From Priapulus caudatus (taxonomy: Eukaryota > Priapulida > Priapulimorpha > Priapulimorphida > Priapulidae), in NCBI RefSeq assembly GCF_000485595.1, contig NW_014577079.1, positions 65,228 through 95,233 of the forward strand: 30,006 bases of DNA, in the 5' to 3' direction. The notes below the pieces were generated by a model that saw nothing but the letters and a program-made list of their open reading frames with translations, did not search any database and was not told the origin of the DNA. Positions 1 through 11,035 of the stretch are shown in pieces. The first letter of the stretch is position 1; every line of letters starts with the position of its first letter. A program made the translations under genes and the position numbers.

Positions 1-19
1 AAATGGCCGATGTTATTGT

Positions 20-615
20 TATTTAAGTGCGTCCAAACACAAAAATTGATCGAATTTCGCGTTAGCCGCACGCACTTATTAGTGTGTCCAAGATGGACAT
101 AGCTCCATTGCCCACACTTATTTTAAGTGCGTCCAAAGGTAAAAAATGTTTCTTGCCCAAACTTATTTTAAGTGGTATTTTCTAAAAACCGGAATGGAAT
201 CAACTTGCACGGCGAGTGGCACTTATAAGTGTGGCCAAGGGAAAAATTTAGCACTGGCCACACTTATACGCCGTGGCTATTCTTACGACCAGTCGTAACA
301 ATTATTTATGGACTATTCTTACGACATGCAACGCATAACGCATAATAGTTAATAGTAATATAATGCTAGTCTAGGCAGTCGCCTATGCCTACTCCCTAAC
401 CCTAACACTAACTATAAACCGACTCGGCTTTCTTATATACGCGTGTCATAGTACAAAAATTAATCTATTGTGTATAACGACATACGCAACGCATGCTCAT
501 GCGCGTTGCATGATCAAAATAAGTGTGGCCAAGGGAAAAATTCAGCATTATCCGCACGTAATCAAAATAAGTGTGGCCAAGGGAAAAATTCAGCACTAGC
601 CACACTTATAAGTGC
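20..615. repeat. Foldback repeat cluster with AAGTG(T/C)G(G/T)CCAA core
   Basis: The core AAGTGYGKCC occurs directly near 25, 81, 125, 227, 521 and 569. Its inverse, G(G/C)CCA(C/A)ACTTA or a one-base variant, occurs near 110, 155, 256 and 598. A perfect 12-bp stem is formed by 225-236 and 256-267 (ATAAGTGTGGCC against GGCCACACTTAT) around a 19-nt loop. Several direct copies are followed by AAGGGAAAAATT. The arrangement looks like a degraded foldback or MITE-type element; no target-site duplication was identified, so the class is open. Confidence 0.55.
513..608. repeat. 48-bp tandem duplication, two copies
   Basis: ATCAAAATAAGTGTGG and the following AAGGGAAAAATTCAGCA occur at 513 and again at 561, giving a 48-bp period with only a few differences at the tail (CATTATCCGCACG versus CACTAGCCACACT). 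It lies within the foldback cluster and explains an internally repetitive spurious ORF. Confidence 0.8.
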
Positions 616-954
616 GAATAGTCACTTCCATTTAAAATATAATATTGAATAACAAGTCATTGAATTGTCAAGGCAATAACAAATTTTGTCTCATGAAATC
701 AGGATGAAATAGTATTATCTGGCTCATGGTTAATTTTCGGGCCTATTTTCACCGTTTTAATAACTAATATTACCAATCATTTTACACGTGCAAACTACCT
801 TACTGTAACCGTGTAACGAGAGGAAACCACGTCTTATTTGTGGTATCTGGACATAATTTTGTATATATGGCGCTTTTCACCCAGTTCTTTGCGTAAGTGG
901 TAAATTAATGTATAATATTGAAACAGGAATTGCACATGCAACTATGTATCATGA

Positions 955-998
955 AATCACGAGCTAATAATATTACTAGCTCTTGATGAAATGTTATT
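955..998. repeat. Dispersed hairpin repeat, copy 1
   Basis: The sequence GAGCTAATA (961-969) pairs with TACTAGCTC (974-982) with one mismatch. It is preceded by CATGAAATCAC and followed by TTGATGAAATGTTA. A second copy with the same flanks lies at 25881-25933. Only two copies are seen, so the family identity is unknown. Confidence 0.5.
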
Positions 999-1883
999 TG
1001 TAATTATTAGTAAAAGGCCCGCAGCTAACTTACATTGGTATCATATGTAGAGTGCAGAGTATGTGCTATGTCAATTTGCTCGCTTTGCTGTATTTCGTTC
1101 AGCGTTGTATGTGCCAGTAAAAATTTAAGCATAATATGTTGTCTACTAGACGCATACTGAATGGCAGATAATAATAAAGCACTTGTCACTGATAGTGTTT
1201 AAATATAAGTTAACAAGACTTTACTGTTTATCATTATACTTTTAAAATATTATTGTAGAGTAGGCTGAGGGTTTGCTGTGTTCTGGCAATGTTTAAAATA
1301 CCCAGACCAGATCTATCCTTCTTAACATTTGCCATGCAAATTGTATATATTGTACAGCACATGTATGTAAATGTTTGCAAAACACTAAAGACAGCTCTGT
1401 TTCTAAAACCACGGGGCATGCAGCATTTGTTTTGCTGACATGCGGGTGAGCTGATAATTAATGCTTTATGCGTAGATATTTTAGTGTGTAAATATGCAGT
1501 AGGATTCTAATATCCGTGTAAACTCCATGATATTGACACTAAAGACGAGATAGGTTGGTAAGCAGTAAGCAATGAATATTTATTCTTTATAGCCTTCTGT
1601 GCTAACTGCAACCTTTTACGATTTTATATACAAATACTATTGGCCTAAAATAACGCATGCGTGAGTGTGTGTAATATATAAACGGATATTTGCGTTTGCA
1701 TGTACAATATAACCGCAATAAATGGTACCAGGCTGTACGTACACTACATGATGGTGGTACGTCATGGAATGAGACCAAAGAGAAGAACACGTCCTGGGTG
1801 TAGTGAGTGCAGTGCAGTATAATCCTGCCATCTGTCCAATAACCCTCGTATCTCATCACATGTTTACTTCGCGCACACTGATA

Positions 1884-1990
1884 CGCACGCACGCACGCAC
1901 GCACACGAACACGCGCGCGCACGTAGTCACTGGCATACACCAATGTACGCATACATACATCCACGTGCGCACACACGCACGCACGTATAG
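1884..1990. repeat. (CGCA)n / CA-rich microsatellite
   Basis: Interrupted tetranucleotide CGCA runs (about 1884-1920 and 1970-1985) are separated by CA-rich DNA. It ends roughly 70 bp before the exon A acceptor. ORFs on either strand through it (Arg/Thr/His or Val/Arg/Ala runs) are repeat translations, not genes. Confidence 0.85.
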
Positions 1991-2056
1991 GCCTACAACG
2001 AAGTGACACTGGGGCGTAACGGAGTAATAAACTGTGTCGTCTCGTACTGTTTTCAG

Positions 2057-2617
2057 CAAAATAATCTGAACTCGTTCCTGTGGACAATCAAGCGCAACCC
2101 TCCGTCTTACTTCTTCGGTACGATCCACGTGCCGTACACGCGCGTGTGGGATTTCATTCCGGAGAACACGAAGCAGGCGTTCGAACAGAGCGAGAACGTG
2201 TTCTTCGAGCTGGACCTCACCGACCCCTATACGATATCGGCGCTCACGAGCTGCCAGATGCTGCCGCAGGGCAAGGAGCTCTCCGACGTGCTGCCACGGG
2301 ACCTCTACCTCCGCCTGAAGCGGCATTTGGAGTACGTTAAAACGATGATGCCGTCGTGGATGACGGCCGACCAGCGCGGCCAGGGCCTGTACGCCGACTA
2401 CCTCTTCAACGCGATCACGGGCAACTGGGAGCGCAAGCGGCCGGTGTGGGTCATGCTCATGGTGAACTCTCTAACGGAGAGCGACATCAAGTCGCGCGGC
2501 ATACCCGTGCTAGATCTCTACCTCGCCCAGGAGGCGGAGCGGCTGAGCAAGCGCACGGGCGCCGTGGAGATGGTCGAGGAGCAGTGTGTTCCGCTCAACG
2601 GGCTGAATTACTCGCAG
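2057..2617 (+). CDS. TRABD2: TIKI (TRABD2-like) Wnt-inactivating metalloprotease, internal exon A
   Basis: This exon encodes 187 residues, starting QNNLNSFLW and ending PLNGLNYSQ, that read as the N-terminal two thirds of the TIKI catalytic domain. Visible landmarks are [17 protein letters not shown] (first GX2H motif, GTIH at exon residues 21-24), FFELDLTDP (conserved Glu at residue 51), [46 protein letters not shown] and [12 protein letters not shown]. The acceptor is a pyrimidine-rich tract ending TTTCAG at 2056; the donor is CAG|GTGAGG at 2617/2618; both ends are phase 0. The exon is clearly more GC-rich than flanking DNA. An in-frame ATG at 2003 lies in intron and gives no signal peptide, so I do not treat it as the start. 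Known TIKI proteins are membrane-anchored, metal-dependent proteases (TraB/PrgY-related) that cleave the N-terminus of Wnt ligands. The signal-peptide exon must lie upstream. Family assignment is very secure; A versus B paralogue is not meaningful here. Confidence 0.97.
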
Positions 2618-4205
2618 GTGAGGCGCTTTTTCAATCAATTAATAAATAAAATAATTAAGTTTTAATTATTCGATTTTTCGTTTTTTTTGGCGTGTGGGCA
2701 TAGATGGGTGTTGGGTTTCGGTTTGCTCCCTCAAGTGCGAAGTTCGTACTAGCTGCGGTGGTCTATCTGTAACGAGTGTAGTGAGTCTAAAGCTGAAGCA
2801 GTGTTTGCAGAAATAAATCACACAACCATGCTCTGTAAAGCACGCAATACCTGCGTTATCTGTGCAGAATGTTTGATTGGTGATTGGATGTGAATGCGCG
2901 CGGTAGATGAACGAATGTGATTGTAGGACGAGTAAAAACTTGTACTAGAATGGAAAACCATCAGGAACAGTGCGAACATGCAATGAATAGGTTGGAGACG
3001 GCCACTGCTCGCGTACGTGGGGATTAGACGCAGCCACACCGCAGTTACTACAATGCAGGTACATATATGTTGTCGTGAGGAGAAAAAAGGACGCAGGGTA
3101 CGTGTCATGATGAATGACGACAAATTTGCTAAGTTAAGAGCAACAACTTTATGGGTGCTGCGCGGGTCCCTCGCTAAGCAGATCAGTGACAGCTTTATGG
3201 TTTTATGGGTCGACTGGTTCTGGACAGACCCGACATAGAGACCTGACAGACTCACCGCAGTTGCTCTACTAGGAAATGTTGGGTCCTGCGAGCAGACTTG
3301 AATATTTACTGGGGGAAAAAATGGATGGAAACGAGTGAATCTCTCGCATTCTTGCTACTAATACTAGACTAACTATTAAAGTTAGTTTGATACAGAATCA
3401 ATTCAATGAATTTTTTGTGAAAAAGTTGAGTAAATTTATTAACGTATGCATGTGGCGCATATAGATTTTAGTATGATATTTTAGTAAAATATTGAGACTA
3501 ATTTCAATTTTAGCTTTAAGATCTGGATCTTCTAAATGTCACCTAAATTACCTAATCGTCGAGTATACATTTACAAAGGTGTAAATATAGGTTTACTGCA
3601 CTGTATATTAAGCTAAGTGGTGCTGCTAATCCCCCTCTCTAGCAGAACTGTTTCGCATCTTTGTAAACCTGATCGTGTTTGCTTACTGTTGCACTCGATC
3701 TTCGAGTGCTCACCGTGTTCGCGATAGAGATGTACATGACTTCGGTTTAATCCCGTAAAACCGAGTGCTCGAAAAACAAACAAGCAAGCGATTTTGCTCT
3801 CTGAGGCATTGTCGGATGCGCTTTCAAGGGTTACGGTGTGGCGTTACATTGCACGTACATCTGCGTGACCACCCGATAGAACTGAAAGAGGATATTTTTC
3901 ACTTTTAATCTTGCGACCACGGTCATGGGTCACGTTTCTGCCAGACGGTGCCTTGTTAAGTCTGATGTTTACTTAGGTAATCTTAAATCAGACAGGGTGA
4001 GAACAAACCACACGCATACATGTATCGCGCGCATCGAGTGTCCCTCATAGATGACGTAAAGGTATTGTATGAATAGAAGTTCAACAAACCATTGTAAAAT
4101 AAAAAAGTTCTTGCATCATTACAACAATACATCTAAACCAATTTGAGTTTCGTTTATCCAGGCATATTCGCTTACTTCCAGTGCCACCCATCCATTCATA
4201 TATCA
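2618..4205 (+). other. Start of the large TIKI intron, no recognised feature
   Basis: Begins with the exon A donor GTGAGG. The DNA is A/T-biased after 2640 with stop codons in all frames at short intervals. Modest ORFs near 2818-3255 (minus) and 3017-3238 (plus) resemble no family I recognise and show no coding bias. I see no repeats, RNA genes or transposon ends here. Confidence 0.6.
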
Positions 4206-4226
4206 GATATATATATATATATACAT

Positions 4227-4265
<39 letters not shown>

Positions 4266-4271
4266 CACATA
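4206..4271. repeat. (TA)n microsatellite with CATACA interruptions
   Basis: Alternating TA runs are interrupted twice by the block ACATACACAT, then fade into a short GT run at about 4276-4288. Confidence 0.9.
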
Positions 4272-4288
4272 TAAATGTGTGTGTGTCC

Positions 4289-7200
4289 TTTGCTATTGGA
4301 AAGAAATTGTAGGGGCAGCGGAGATAGTGTGAAACGTGCTGCGTATAGCCATGTGTGGTGCCAAAGTTCTGCTTCGGACTAGCGGGGAGTTTATTAACAA
4401 AGCTAATTTTCACTCTAAATGCTATAAAAGGACCGCGTTGTCCATTTCCAGCGTGTTCGTGTGCCGTAGAGCATCTGCCGTCAGGTAAATAAGCCTAAAT
4501 ACTGCCCCTTTGTGAGGCGTTAGGGCCAGGTAAATACTCCTGCGCATTCTCCCCGTCCGGCGCAGTAATGACTAGTAACGATGCCAATGTGATTGTAACA
4601 CCGTAACGCTGTTGGTCTAGCCCGTAGACGAGTAATTGGCCGTCCGTAAACAAACCGTCGCTCCGGCAAACAAGAGAATTTTACATAGCATGAGTGAAAC
4701 GAACTCTTTTGCTAAACACGAAGGCGCAAAGAAAACAGCTGGCCTCCGCTGCTCCTTTTGTCGCTGCGGTTTACCCAGGATAGTGAAAAGCAGATTGCTG
4801 GAGTGCCTGAGATTCCAGATTCCTGAATCCCATAGATCGTAGGCCCACAGTATAAACACACAATCTGCGCCGTATATGGACGTGTTGATGTTGCAGTTAG
4901 TATTTCAGCTGGTCAGCGGGAAAATCGCCACAGGAATCCATTTGGATTGCTTTACAAAAGTAAAACACTGAACAGAGAATGTCTTCATTGGCAATATTAG
5001 AATTTATTGTTTACAGCTAACCAACCAGAACAAAGTGTCTCCGTAACGTATACGTTTATTTAATCATTCTTCTTTCCTCCATGATGAGATTTTAGGGTTA
5101 ATGCTATAACCATCTACAGGAAGGATAACAGAATGTACAAACAAATAGGGCAGTGGGTCTATTGCAGTTATAGCAGAGACGTGGGAACGAAAACGGGTAA
5201 TGATGATTTGGCTACCGGCTCGAATCTTGTGAATACACCATACATATATGATTGACAGCTAGCCGGAGTCTATCGCCTTTGAGGTGAAAGTAAATTAGCT
5301 ATCATTTTGAGAGCTCGGATATTTGTGCCGCTTAGCGTTTCAGGTGTGCGGGGTTGTGGGAGCTTGTTAAAAGCAACAAAAATGCTTTGGAAATGGAATC
5401 CATGCCTAGGCTATAAGTGAGTGGTAAAACTTGGCCTGTTTTTTAATGCACACCATACACGCTGTGAGAGGAAATCATACACGTAATTGCTATATATTTG
5501 TCTATGCCATCGTTTTCTCGCGGCAGAAACACTGAATTCAGATGCCCAAGTTTTGACAGTTGTCTAGTGATAGTCTTAGATGTTGATGGAAGAAATATTT
5601 CTGTAAATGAGAATGACATTGCTCATTATTGGCAATAAAAGTTCAAATAGAACAGTGTTGCACTGCTACACAAGTAGGTATTGGTAGTTGGTGGTTCCAT
5701 GTTACCTTGAATTCTGTGGAGGTTTGTAACGTTTAGTAATTTTAGCCTGCTTATTATAGATGCACACGAGATTGCAGGTGGCGTTAAAAGCAACAGACCA
5801 CGTGGTGCGTCTGAAAGCCCCTTGCGAATGATTGACACACTTGTAATATATGTTAATAATTTTTCTCTGCATGGCATTGGCAAGTGCTTCTCATGTTGCA
5901 TGAAGCAGTCTGAATAGTTGTTCTTGAAGCGGATGCGCGTTGTCGTCATTGCCCTGGGTTGTGCGTCGCCACCAAGCAACTACTTTGAGTGCACCCGCAA
6001 CAAAGACGTTTTTGGCCTAATGTAGCGCAAATCGCGTGATTGACAGCTTAAAAAGTTACGAAATATTGCTTATCGCTAGGGAATCATTCACCGGACGTTC
6101 ATTCAGAGTCACTGTGTGCTGTTTTCCGTAAAGCTGTGGCTGGCGACACCAAGATGGCTGGGTGGCGCCATTTTTGTTAGTTAACTGGTGCAATTGGTTT
6201 CCTGAGGTTTGGTGTTCACAAAGCAGGTAATTCAGAAAAATTCTCGTCATTGCTGGAGTAGTGTATCTTCCCGCGACTAAGACAAATGCGTTTGGCAAAG
6301 GTTTTTTGATGGCTTAATTGTTTCCAGCTTGTTTGGGAAATGTTTCCATTTTCACTGATTGTATAGATTACATTGTTCATCGATTACAATCATTGCTTCT
6401 TACATTTTCTTTGCTATAAATTATATGTAATGTTCTCATTTTACACATCGCATGACCCAAGTGCATAAAGTCTTATATTTCAATAAATGTATACTGACGT
6501 AATTCATGTCATAAAAGGTTAATGTCTGCCAAGTATTATTTCGACTGACATCGTTTTTGGTACCAAATTATGTAGGTAATCTTAAAGATATTATTGAAAT
6601 TAAAACATCTCTAACATATTTCGCGTAATTAAAGTTACAAAAATAATTTAAATAACCTAATGAAAGTTGGCAACTAAGTAAGATTAATGGGTTTTTATTT
6701 TTATATGCTACAATATCATTAAAATTACACGTGTATGTAGAAAAAAAACTTACTATACTATAGTACCAACAGTGGGATGTTTTGTGGCAGTGAAACTATA
6801 GCTAGTGATAGCGCTATATGAACGTTAGCGCTATACTCGTAACATATACTCATCAGATGGATTCCTGATCTTTTCAATTCTCTTTAGACCAATATGCATA
6901 AGCAAGGCTTTGCCTAGAGAGCCTAGACAATGCAAGTGCGCACACACATATACGCGTTTAGTATCCCCAAAGCTATAAGTGAACCCTGCTAATCTGTAAA
7001 TAAGGTTTAATTATGCAGGGATATCCACACAAGTTTAGCGCACTTCAAAGGCACGCCGCCAAAGTCCTCACATGTGGCGGCAGGAAACATGTCGGCCCTT
7101 ATTTCCTAGCGGACAGGCTGTGACCTTTTATTGAAATGTTTTCAGGACATTTATCTATGTCCGTCACACACCTTTGCTAACAACTACATGTAGGCTATGC

Positions 7201-7426
7201 GCGTAAGGCTGGAAGCTGTAGTCGTACCGCTATTGGGGGGGAAAAAATTCCCAGGCATTGCTCGTAACGTTTTCTCCTGTTTACCCGGAAAGAAAACCCA
7301 TAATTGATAAATTAGACGAAATTGGTTGTGAAGTCATATTTTGTAGTGATACCGTCCAAACAGTAAGTAAACACCAAGCCCAATTTAATATTTTTATGAG
7401 AATAAATTGTGTCAAAATGTAACTAA
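4289..7426 (+). other. Intronic stretch without recognised features
   Basis: Mixed-composition to AT-rich DNA, especially 6300-6780. The longest ORFs (5626-5979 and 6056-6298 minus, 4617-4859 minus) have no recognisable motifs and are probably chance. I see no transposon termini or RNA genes. Confidence 0.55.
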
Positions 7427-7620
7427 TGCCCGGCGCACACGTGAGTTATTTTACTCAAGTAAAATGACGCATGAGTCAAATTACTCAACGAAAATCCGCC
7501 TCACACGTGAGTAAAATGACGCATGCGTCAAATTACTCAACGAAAATCCGCCGCACACGTCAGTAAAATGACTCATGCGTCATTTTACTTGAGTAAAATA
7601 ACTCACGTGTGCGCCGGGCA
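7427..7620. mobile_element. MITE, PIF/Harbinger (Tourist)-type, 194 bp
   Basis: The two ends, 7427-7478 and 7569-7620, are perfect inverted repeats of 52 bp beginning TGCCCGGCGCACACGTGAG. The element is flanked by TAA on both sides (7424-7426 and 7621-7623), the 3-bp TWA-type target duplication typical of PIF/Harbinger elements. Internally the unit GTAAAATGA(C/G)… recurs at about 7459, 7511 and 7563 with a 52-bp period, so the element is built of about three related monomers, the last inverted at its end. It is too short to encode a transposase and would be non-autonomous. Perfect arms suggest recent insertion or strong arm homogenisation. Class by TSD and TIR only; sequence-level family is not known to me. 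Confidence 0.87.
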
Positions 7621-7770
7621 TAAGGTTTCTTAATTTGTCACAGCTTCGGGCAGTATTATTTCATGCTATAACAGTGTATAGGCCACATCATCGCCCTGAC
7701 CAACAGATGAGTTCGTATCTGCAATGTCCATGTATCATAATTGTTTAGAATATTTGTTCTCTAAGACTAC

Positions 7771-7850
7771 TTATATATATAATATATATATATATATAAT
7801 ATATATTATATATATATATATTATTATATATATATGATATATATTATATG
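7771..7850. repeat. (TA)n microsatellite
   Basis: Imperfect alternating TA with occasional AATA and TTATTA breaks across 80 bp. Likely slippage-prone. Confidence 0.9.
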
Positions 7851-7902
7851 TACGGTATACAAGTCTGCTTGTCACAGCACTTAAATTGCGTGCCTCTCGC
7901 TG

Positions 7903-7995
7903 TGCGTGCGTGCGTGCGTGCGTGCGTGTGTGCGTGCGTGTGTGCGTGCGCGCACGCGTGTGTCTGTGCGCATGTGTGTGTGTGGGTGGATGGGT
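7903..7995. repeat. (TGCG)n / (TG)n microsatellite followed by GGGT-rich DNA
   Basis: TGCG tetranucleotides run to about 7965, then TG dinucleotides and GGTGGATGGGTGGGTGG. The associated Cys/Ala/Arg-rich ORFs are translation of the repeat. Confidence 0.9.
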
Positions 7996-9311
7996 GGGTG
8001 GTTGTGGGGTATACTCTACATCAGAGTAAATGACTTGTTTGTTTTGATATCAAGTGGAGACTTGACCGACAGAACGTCAACAACTGTAATCTCCAGTCTC
8101 CGTGTGGGAAGGCGCCAAGAAGTGGCAGTAAGAGCATATGGCAGTGAACTGCTGCTGTTTAGCTTGCTCTGGGGGTCCTTCCCCCGTTATACGACTCCCT
8201 AGTACAACACACAGTGTCTCATGGGTATAGCAGTACGCAGATATCGGCAGATGTGATGCGTAACACTTATCATGGTGGATATAGGCAAGAATTCTGCTTC
8301 ATACGTGCACCGGCGCGTGTGTATTTATATGGAATGACGGTTGGGCCTTATTATCAGAAGTATACACAGACATCTTATGTACTCTTCTCATTATATACTG
8401 ATGAGCGCTATCAAGTGAAGGGTAGCAGGTAAATTATTATACAAAGGGAGGAAGTTATAAATAGGCTCTGGTAGTTGCTTACAGTTTACCATAGTTGCTC
8501 ATGGAAATTACACGTGTTCACTCGAATTTTCAATGTGGATGTATATACGTTTACAGCATTGACCGTTGTCCACTTTGTTGTCAATGTATACACTCATAGC
8601 TAATGAAATGTAAAATGACTTTGGGCGGACGGAAAATATTTGTGCATGTGCATTAGGATATTTGCTCCGCCAGTGCACTTACATATATAACATATATATA
8701 AAATACATGCGCATATTTTTGTCCCTGAATTTCCTAAGAAACCTGGCGCCTGTAGAAGATTGTGCATGCTGATTATCGTGTCTACGTGGACAACAGTTAC
8801 TGTTGAATGTTGTTCGCTGGAATGTATTGTTACTACCAGATACGATATGATCTCTCAATGAGTTTATACGTGATCGCGTGCGTGGTCAAAGTTGAAAGCA
8901 CGCATGCTTTCGCGTGCTTTCGTTGCTGAAAAACCTTACTTGAAATCGGTTGTGGCAGCCTAAAATGTTAGAAAAGGTTAGAAAACGATGAGTGAATTCC
9001 TGGTGCCATAGTGTGTTGTGGCATTCTTCAAAGCTGCTTATAAAGTTCTTGCACGGAAGTATATATATAGCCTAAGGCTGTTTGAAGGCATTGAGATCCA
9101 AACATCATATGTGATATTGTCAAAAGCTTTTCTTGGTTTTGCGATAATGCACCGACAAATGTACAGCAGCGGTTCTGGAATACATGTCCAAGTGGCATTT
9201 ATACTAGTGATGGGAGAAAGAGACATATACAGTTGTTTGATCATGTGTTTGGTGGCGGAAGCACGATGTGTGTTATGAAGGTAATATCCCGCATAAAAGA
9301 AGAGGTGTAGT
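7996..9311 (+). other. Intronic stretch without recognised features
   Basis: Open frames at 8214-8432 and 9018-9278 (plus) and 9038-9244 (minus) carry no recognised motifs. A short direct repeat of GCACGCATGCTTTCGCGTGCTTTCG type lies near 8896-8922. Nothing else can be supported. Confidence 0.5.
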
Positions 9312-9342
9312 ATGCGCGCGCGCGTGTGTGTGCGTGCGTTCG
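9312..9342. repeat. Short (GC)n/(GT)n microsatellite
   Basis: Alternating purine-pyrimidine run TGCGCGCGCGCGTGTGTGTG followed by CGTGCGTTCGTG. Confidence 0.85.
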
Positions 9343-9500
9343 TGTATATTTGTACATACTAAGGTATAATGAGTATGTGTGGGAATTCACATGTGTAGTT
9401 GTGGGCAGGGAGTAAAATGTGCGGGAGGGGAACGGGGTAGGGGTATGTCACGTGTGAAGAGGAATGAGGTACGTGAAGGTATTGAGCGCTTATATACTAA

Positions 9501-11035
9501 CTAGCAAAGTACCCGTCCTTCGGACGGTGTGAATTCATGAATGAGTGTATTAGTGTTGTAGCTCACCTAAGGATCAAGGGCTTCTTTGTAAAGTATGTTT
9601 TTGGTCTTCGTGTCCTGTGTGTGAATGAATATCGCCGTGAGTTTGCCTACGTGTGAGAGGGCAATATAGAGCATGCCATATGGAAGAAGACAGGTGTGGT
9701 CAGGCCCAAGCCTATGGTAGTGAAAGTCTATGGTAATGATGCTCACGGGCGCGGGCATATGCTGTGAATGTAGAGATGCATAGTTAAGCTGAGAAGAAGT
9801 TCTTTGAAGAAGTAAAATACAATAGAAAAGTTTATTTGATAAGATTTACAGGTGATGGACACTAAATTACAGAACTTGATGGTATACAACGTTGGTAGTG
9901 TAGTAAACAGACTAAAGTTAAAAGTTAAAAGACAGGTTTAAAGTTGTAGAAAATAAACAGACTGAATGATAGTTTTGGTGTTTTGACTTTAAAAGAGATT
10001 GTTAAGTAAAAAAATGTTTTTTTTGTACCTACCGACCTACCCTTTAAAAAATTGGATTTGAAACCGTAAAGAGAGATTTGAGCAGTTTGTAAGAATTGAT
10101 AATTGATAATAGAATTGAAATCCCCAATATCAGCAGTTTGTTTGGTGAGCAGTTAATAATTTCAGGAGCTTTATGGTGAGCAGTTGGTAATCACTGTCTG
10201 TTGGGACAGAAGTCGATCTTTAAAGACGTGGCAGTGAATTGCAGTTTGACGTGCATGTCATGTGGCAATTCTCAATTCTGAACAGCATGCATTATATTGC
10301 TTGAACAGTATATGCACATGCATGGAATTGTTGGATGAAATTAATCTATTGTAGGACAGAAACAAAATGGGATAAATAATAACATTTGTATGGTTTTATG
10401 TCCAAATATACGATGTGGTTGAGTGGTTGTAAACATGTTTTGCCAACAATACATAATTCATGCAGGAATTGGCGACAATCGGCAGGAATAATGCCATTTA
10501 TTGACTGGGCAAACATGGTGACTGTGTTTGTGTAGGTCTACGAACTATGATTGTTATTGAGGAAACAGGCATATTGAGATTTGGGAAGACTTAAGGTATA
10601 CAGGAGATAAAGGTATATTAACTGAGCTAGAAAGTTTTCGGCGTGAAACTGAACCGAACGTGAAGATGTGGTGAGCACATTGTGGTGAAGCACAGGCACT
10701 TGGAGCGTTTCAATAAAAGATAATGGTAAATAAATACGAAATCTATTTACTACCATTGAAGGCTTAATGTTACTATACTGTCTTTCACCTATTATTGCGG
10801 ACAATTTGCTGGAAATGCCGTCGAAATGGTGATCTGCAACGCTGCAAACGCTGAACTGCAAACGCTTACTGCCCCTGCACACTGACCTCACTTACACATA
10901 AATGTCTGTCCGTGTGTGTGGTGAAGAGCGTGATTATGGATTTTGGGATACCGCAGGGAATTGCATGAGGGGAATTGCTTAACTGGAAAATAACTTAGGT
11001 AATAAAAATTCGCTGTTTCCCTTTTATAGTATAGA
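9501..11035 (-). mobile_element. Helitron, non-autonomous derivative, about 1.5 kb, minus strand
   Basis: Read on the minus strand, the element begins at 11035 with TCTATACTATAAAAGGG and ends at 9501 with CTAG. A 6-bp-stem hairpin (CCGTCC GAA GGACGG, plus-strand 9513-9527) sits 8 nt before CTAG. The flanking bases are A before the 5' TC and T after CTAG, matching Helitron insertion between A and T without target duplication. A decayed piece of helicase C-terminus in the correct orientation ends 66 bp before the 3' terminus (separate entry). The middle (about 9780-10530) has no recognisable protein and no Rep nuclease motif, so the copy is non-autonomous. The 5' 530 bp recurs at 13426-13981 beyond the assembly gap. 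Confidence 0.82.
9567..9758 (-). pseudogene. Helitron PIF1-like helicase, C-terminal remnant
   Basis: A 63-residue minus-strand frame contains LPYGMLYIALSHVGKLTAIF and then TKTKNILYKEAL before a TAG stop. This resembles the last part of Helitron Rep-helicases, where the Pif1-type superfamily 1B helicase ends with a (Q/M)LYVALSRV motif and a TKNIVYKE-type tail. Here the normally conserved Arg of the ALSRV motif is His, and everything N-terminal (Walker A/B, Rep HUH domain) is missing. The position just inside the Helitron 3' hairpin is where the coding region ends in intact elements. It is a relic, not a working enzyme. Call made by motif memory without alignment. Confidence 0.7.

Larger units (their letters stand above)
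1..2056 (+). other. Upstream intron or 5' region of the TIKI gene, non-coding
   Basis: No coding exon is recognisable here. The first 620 bases hold a foldback repeat cluster (separate entries). A telomere-like CCCTAACCCTAACACTAAC stretch of barely three units occurs near 393-411. About 955-998 matches a dispersed hairpin repeat also found near 25881. A (CGCA)n run lies at 1884-1990, just before the exon A acceptor. I looked for a signal-peptide exon ending in phase 0 and did not find one. Confidence 0.6.

Noticed and set aside
393-411. Interstitial telomere (CCCTAACCCTAACACTAAC)
   Set aside because: Fewer than three perfect units; could be chance in a TAAC-rich region.
2003-2056. ATG at 2003 as the start of the TIKI protein
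   Set aside because: It sits upstream of a good acceptor ending at 2056, the 18 residues it would add are not a signal peptide, and the family has its signal peptide in an earlier exon.
7427-7620. CRISPR-like repeat array
   Set aside because: Only about three units with no unique spacers and clear terminal inverted repeats with TAA duplication; a MITE in an animal genome.
10538-10891. 117-codon minus-strand ORF inside the Helitron
   Set aside because: No helicase, Rep or other recognised motif, and copy 2 breaks the frame.
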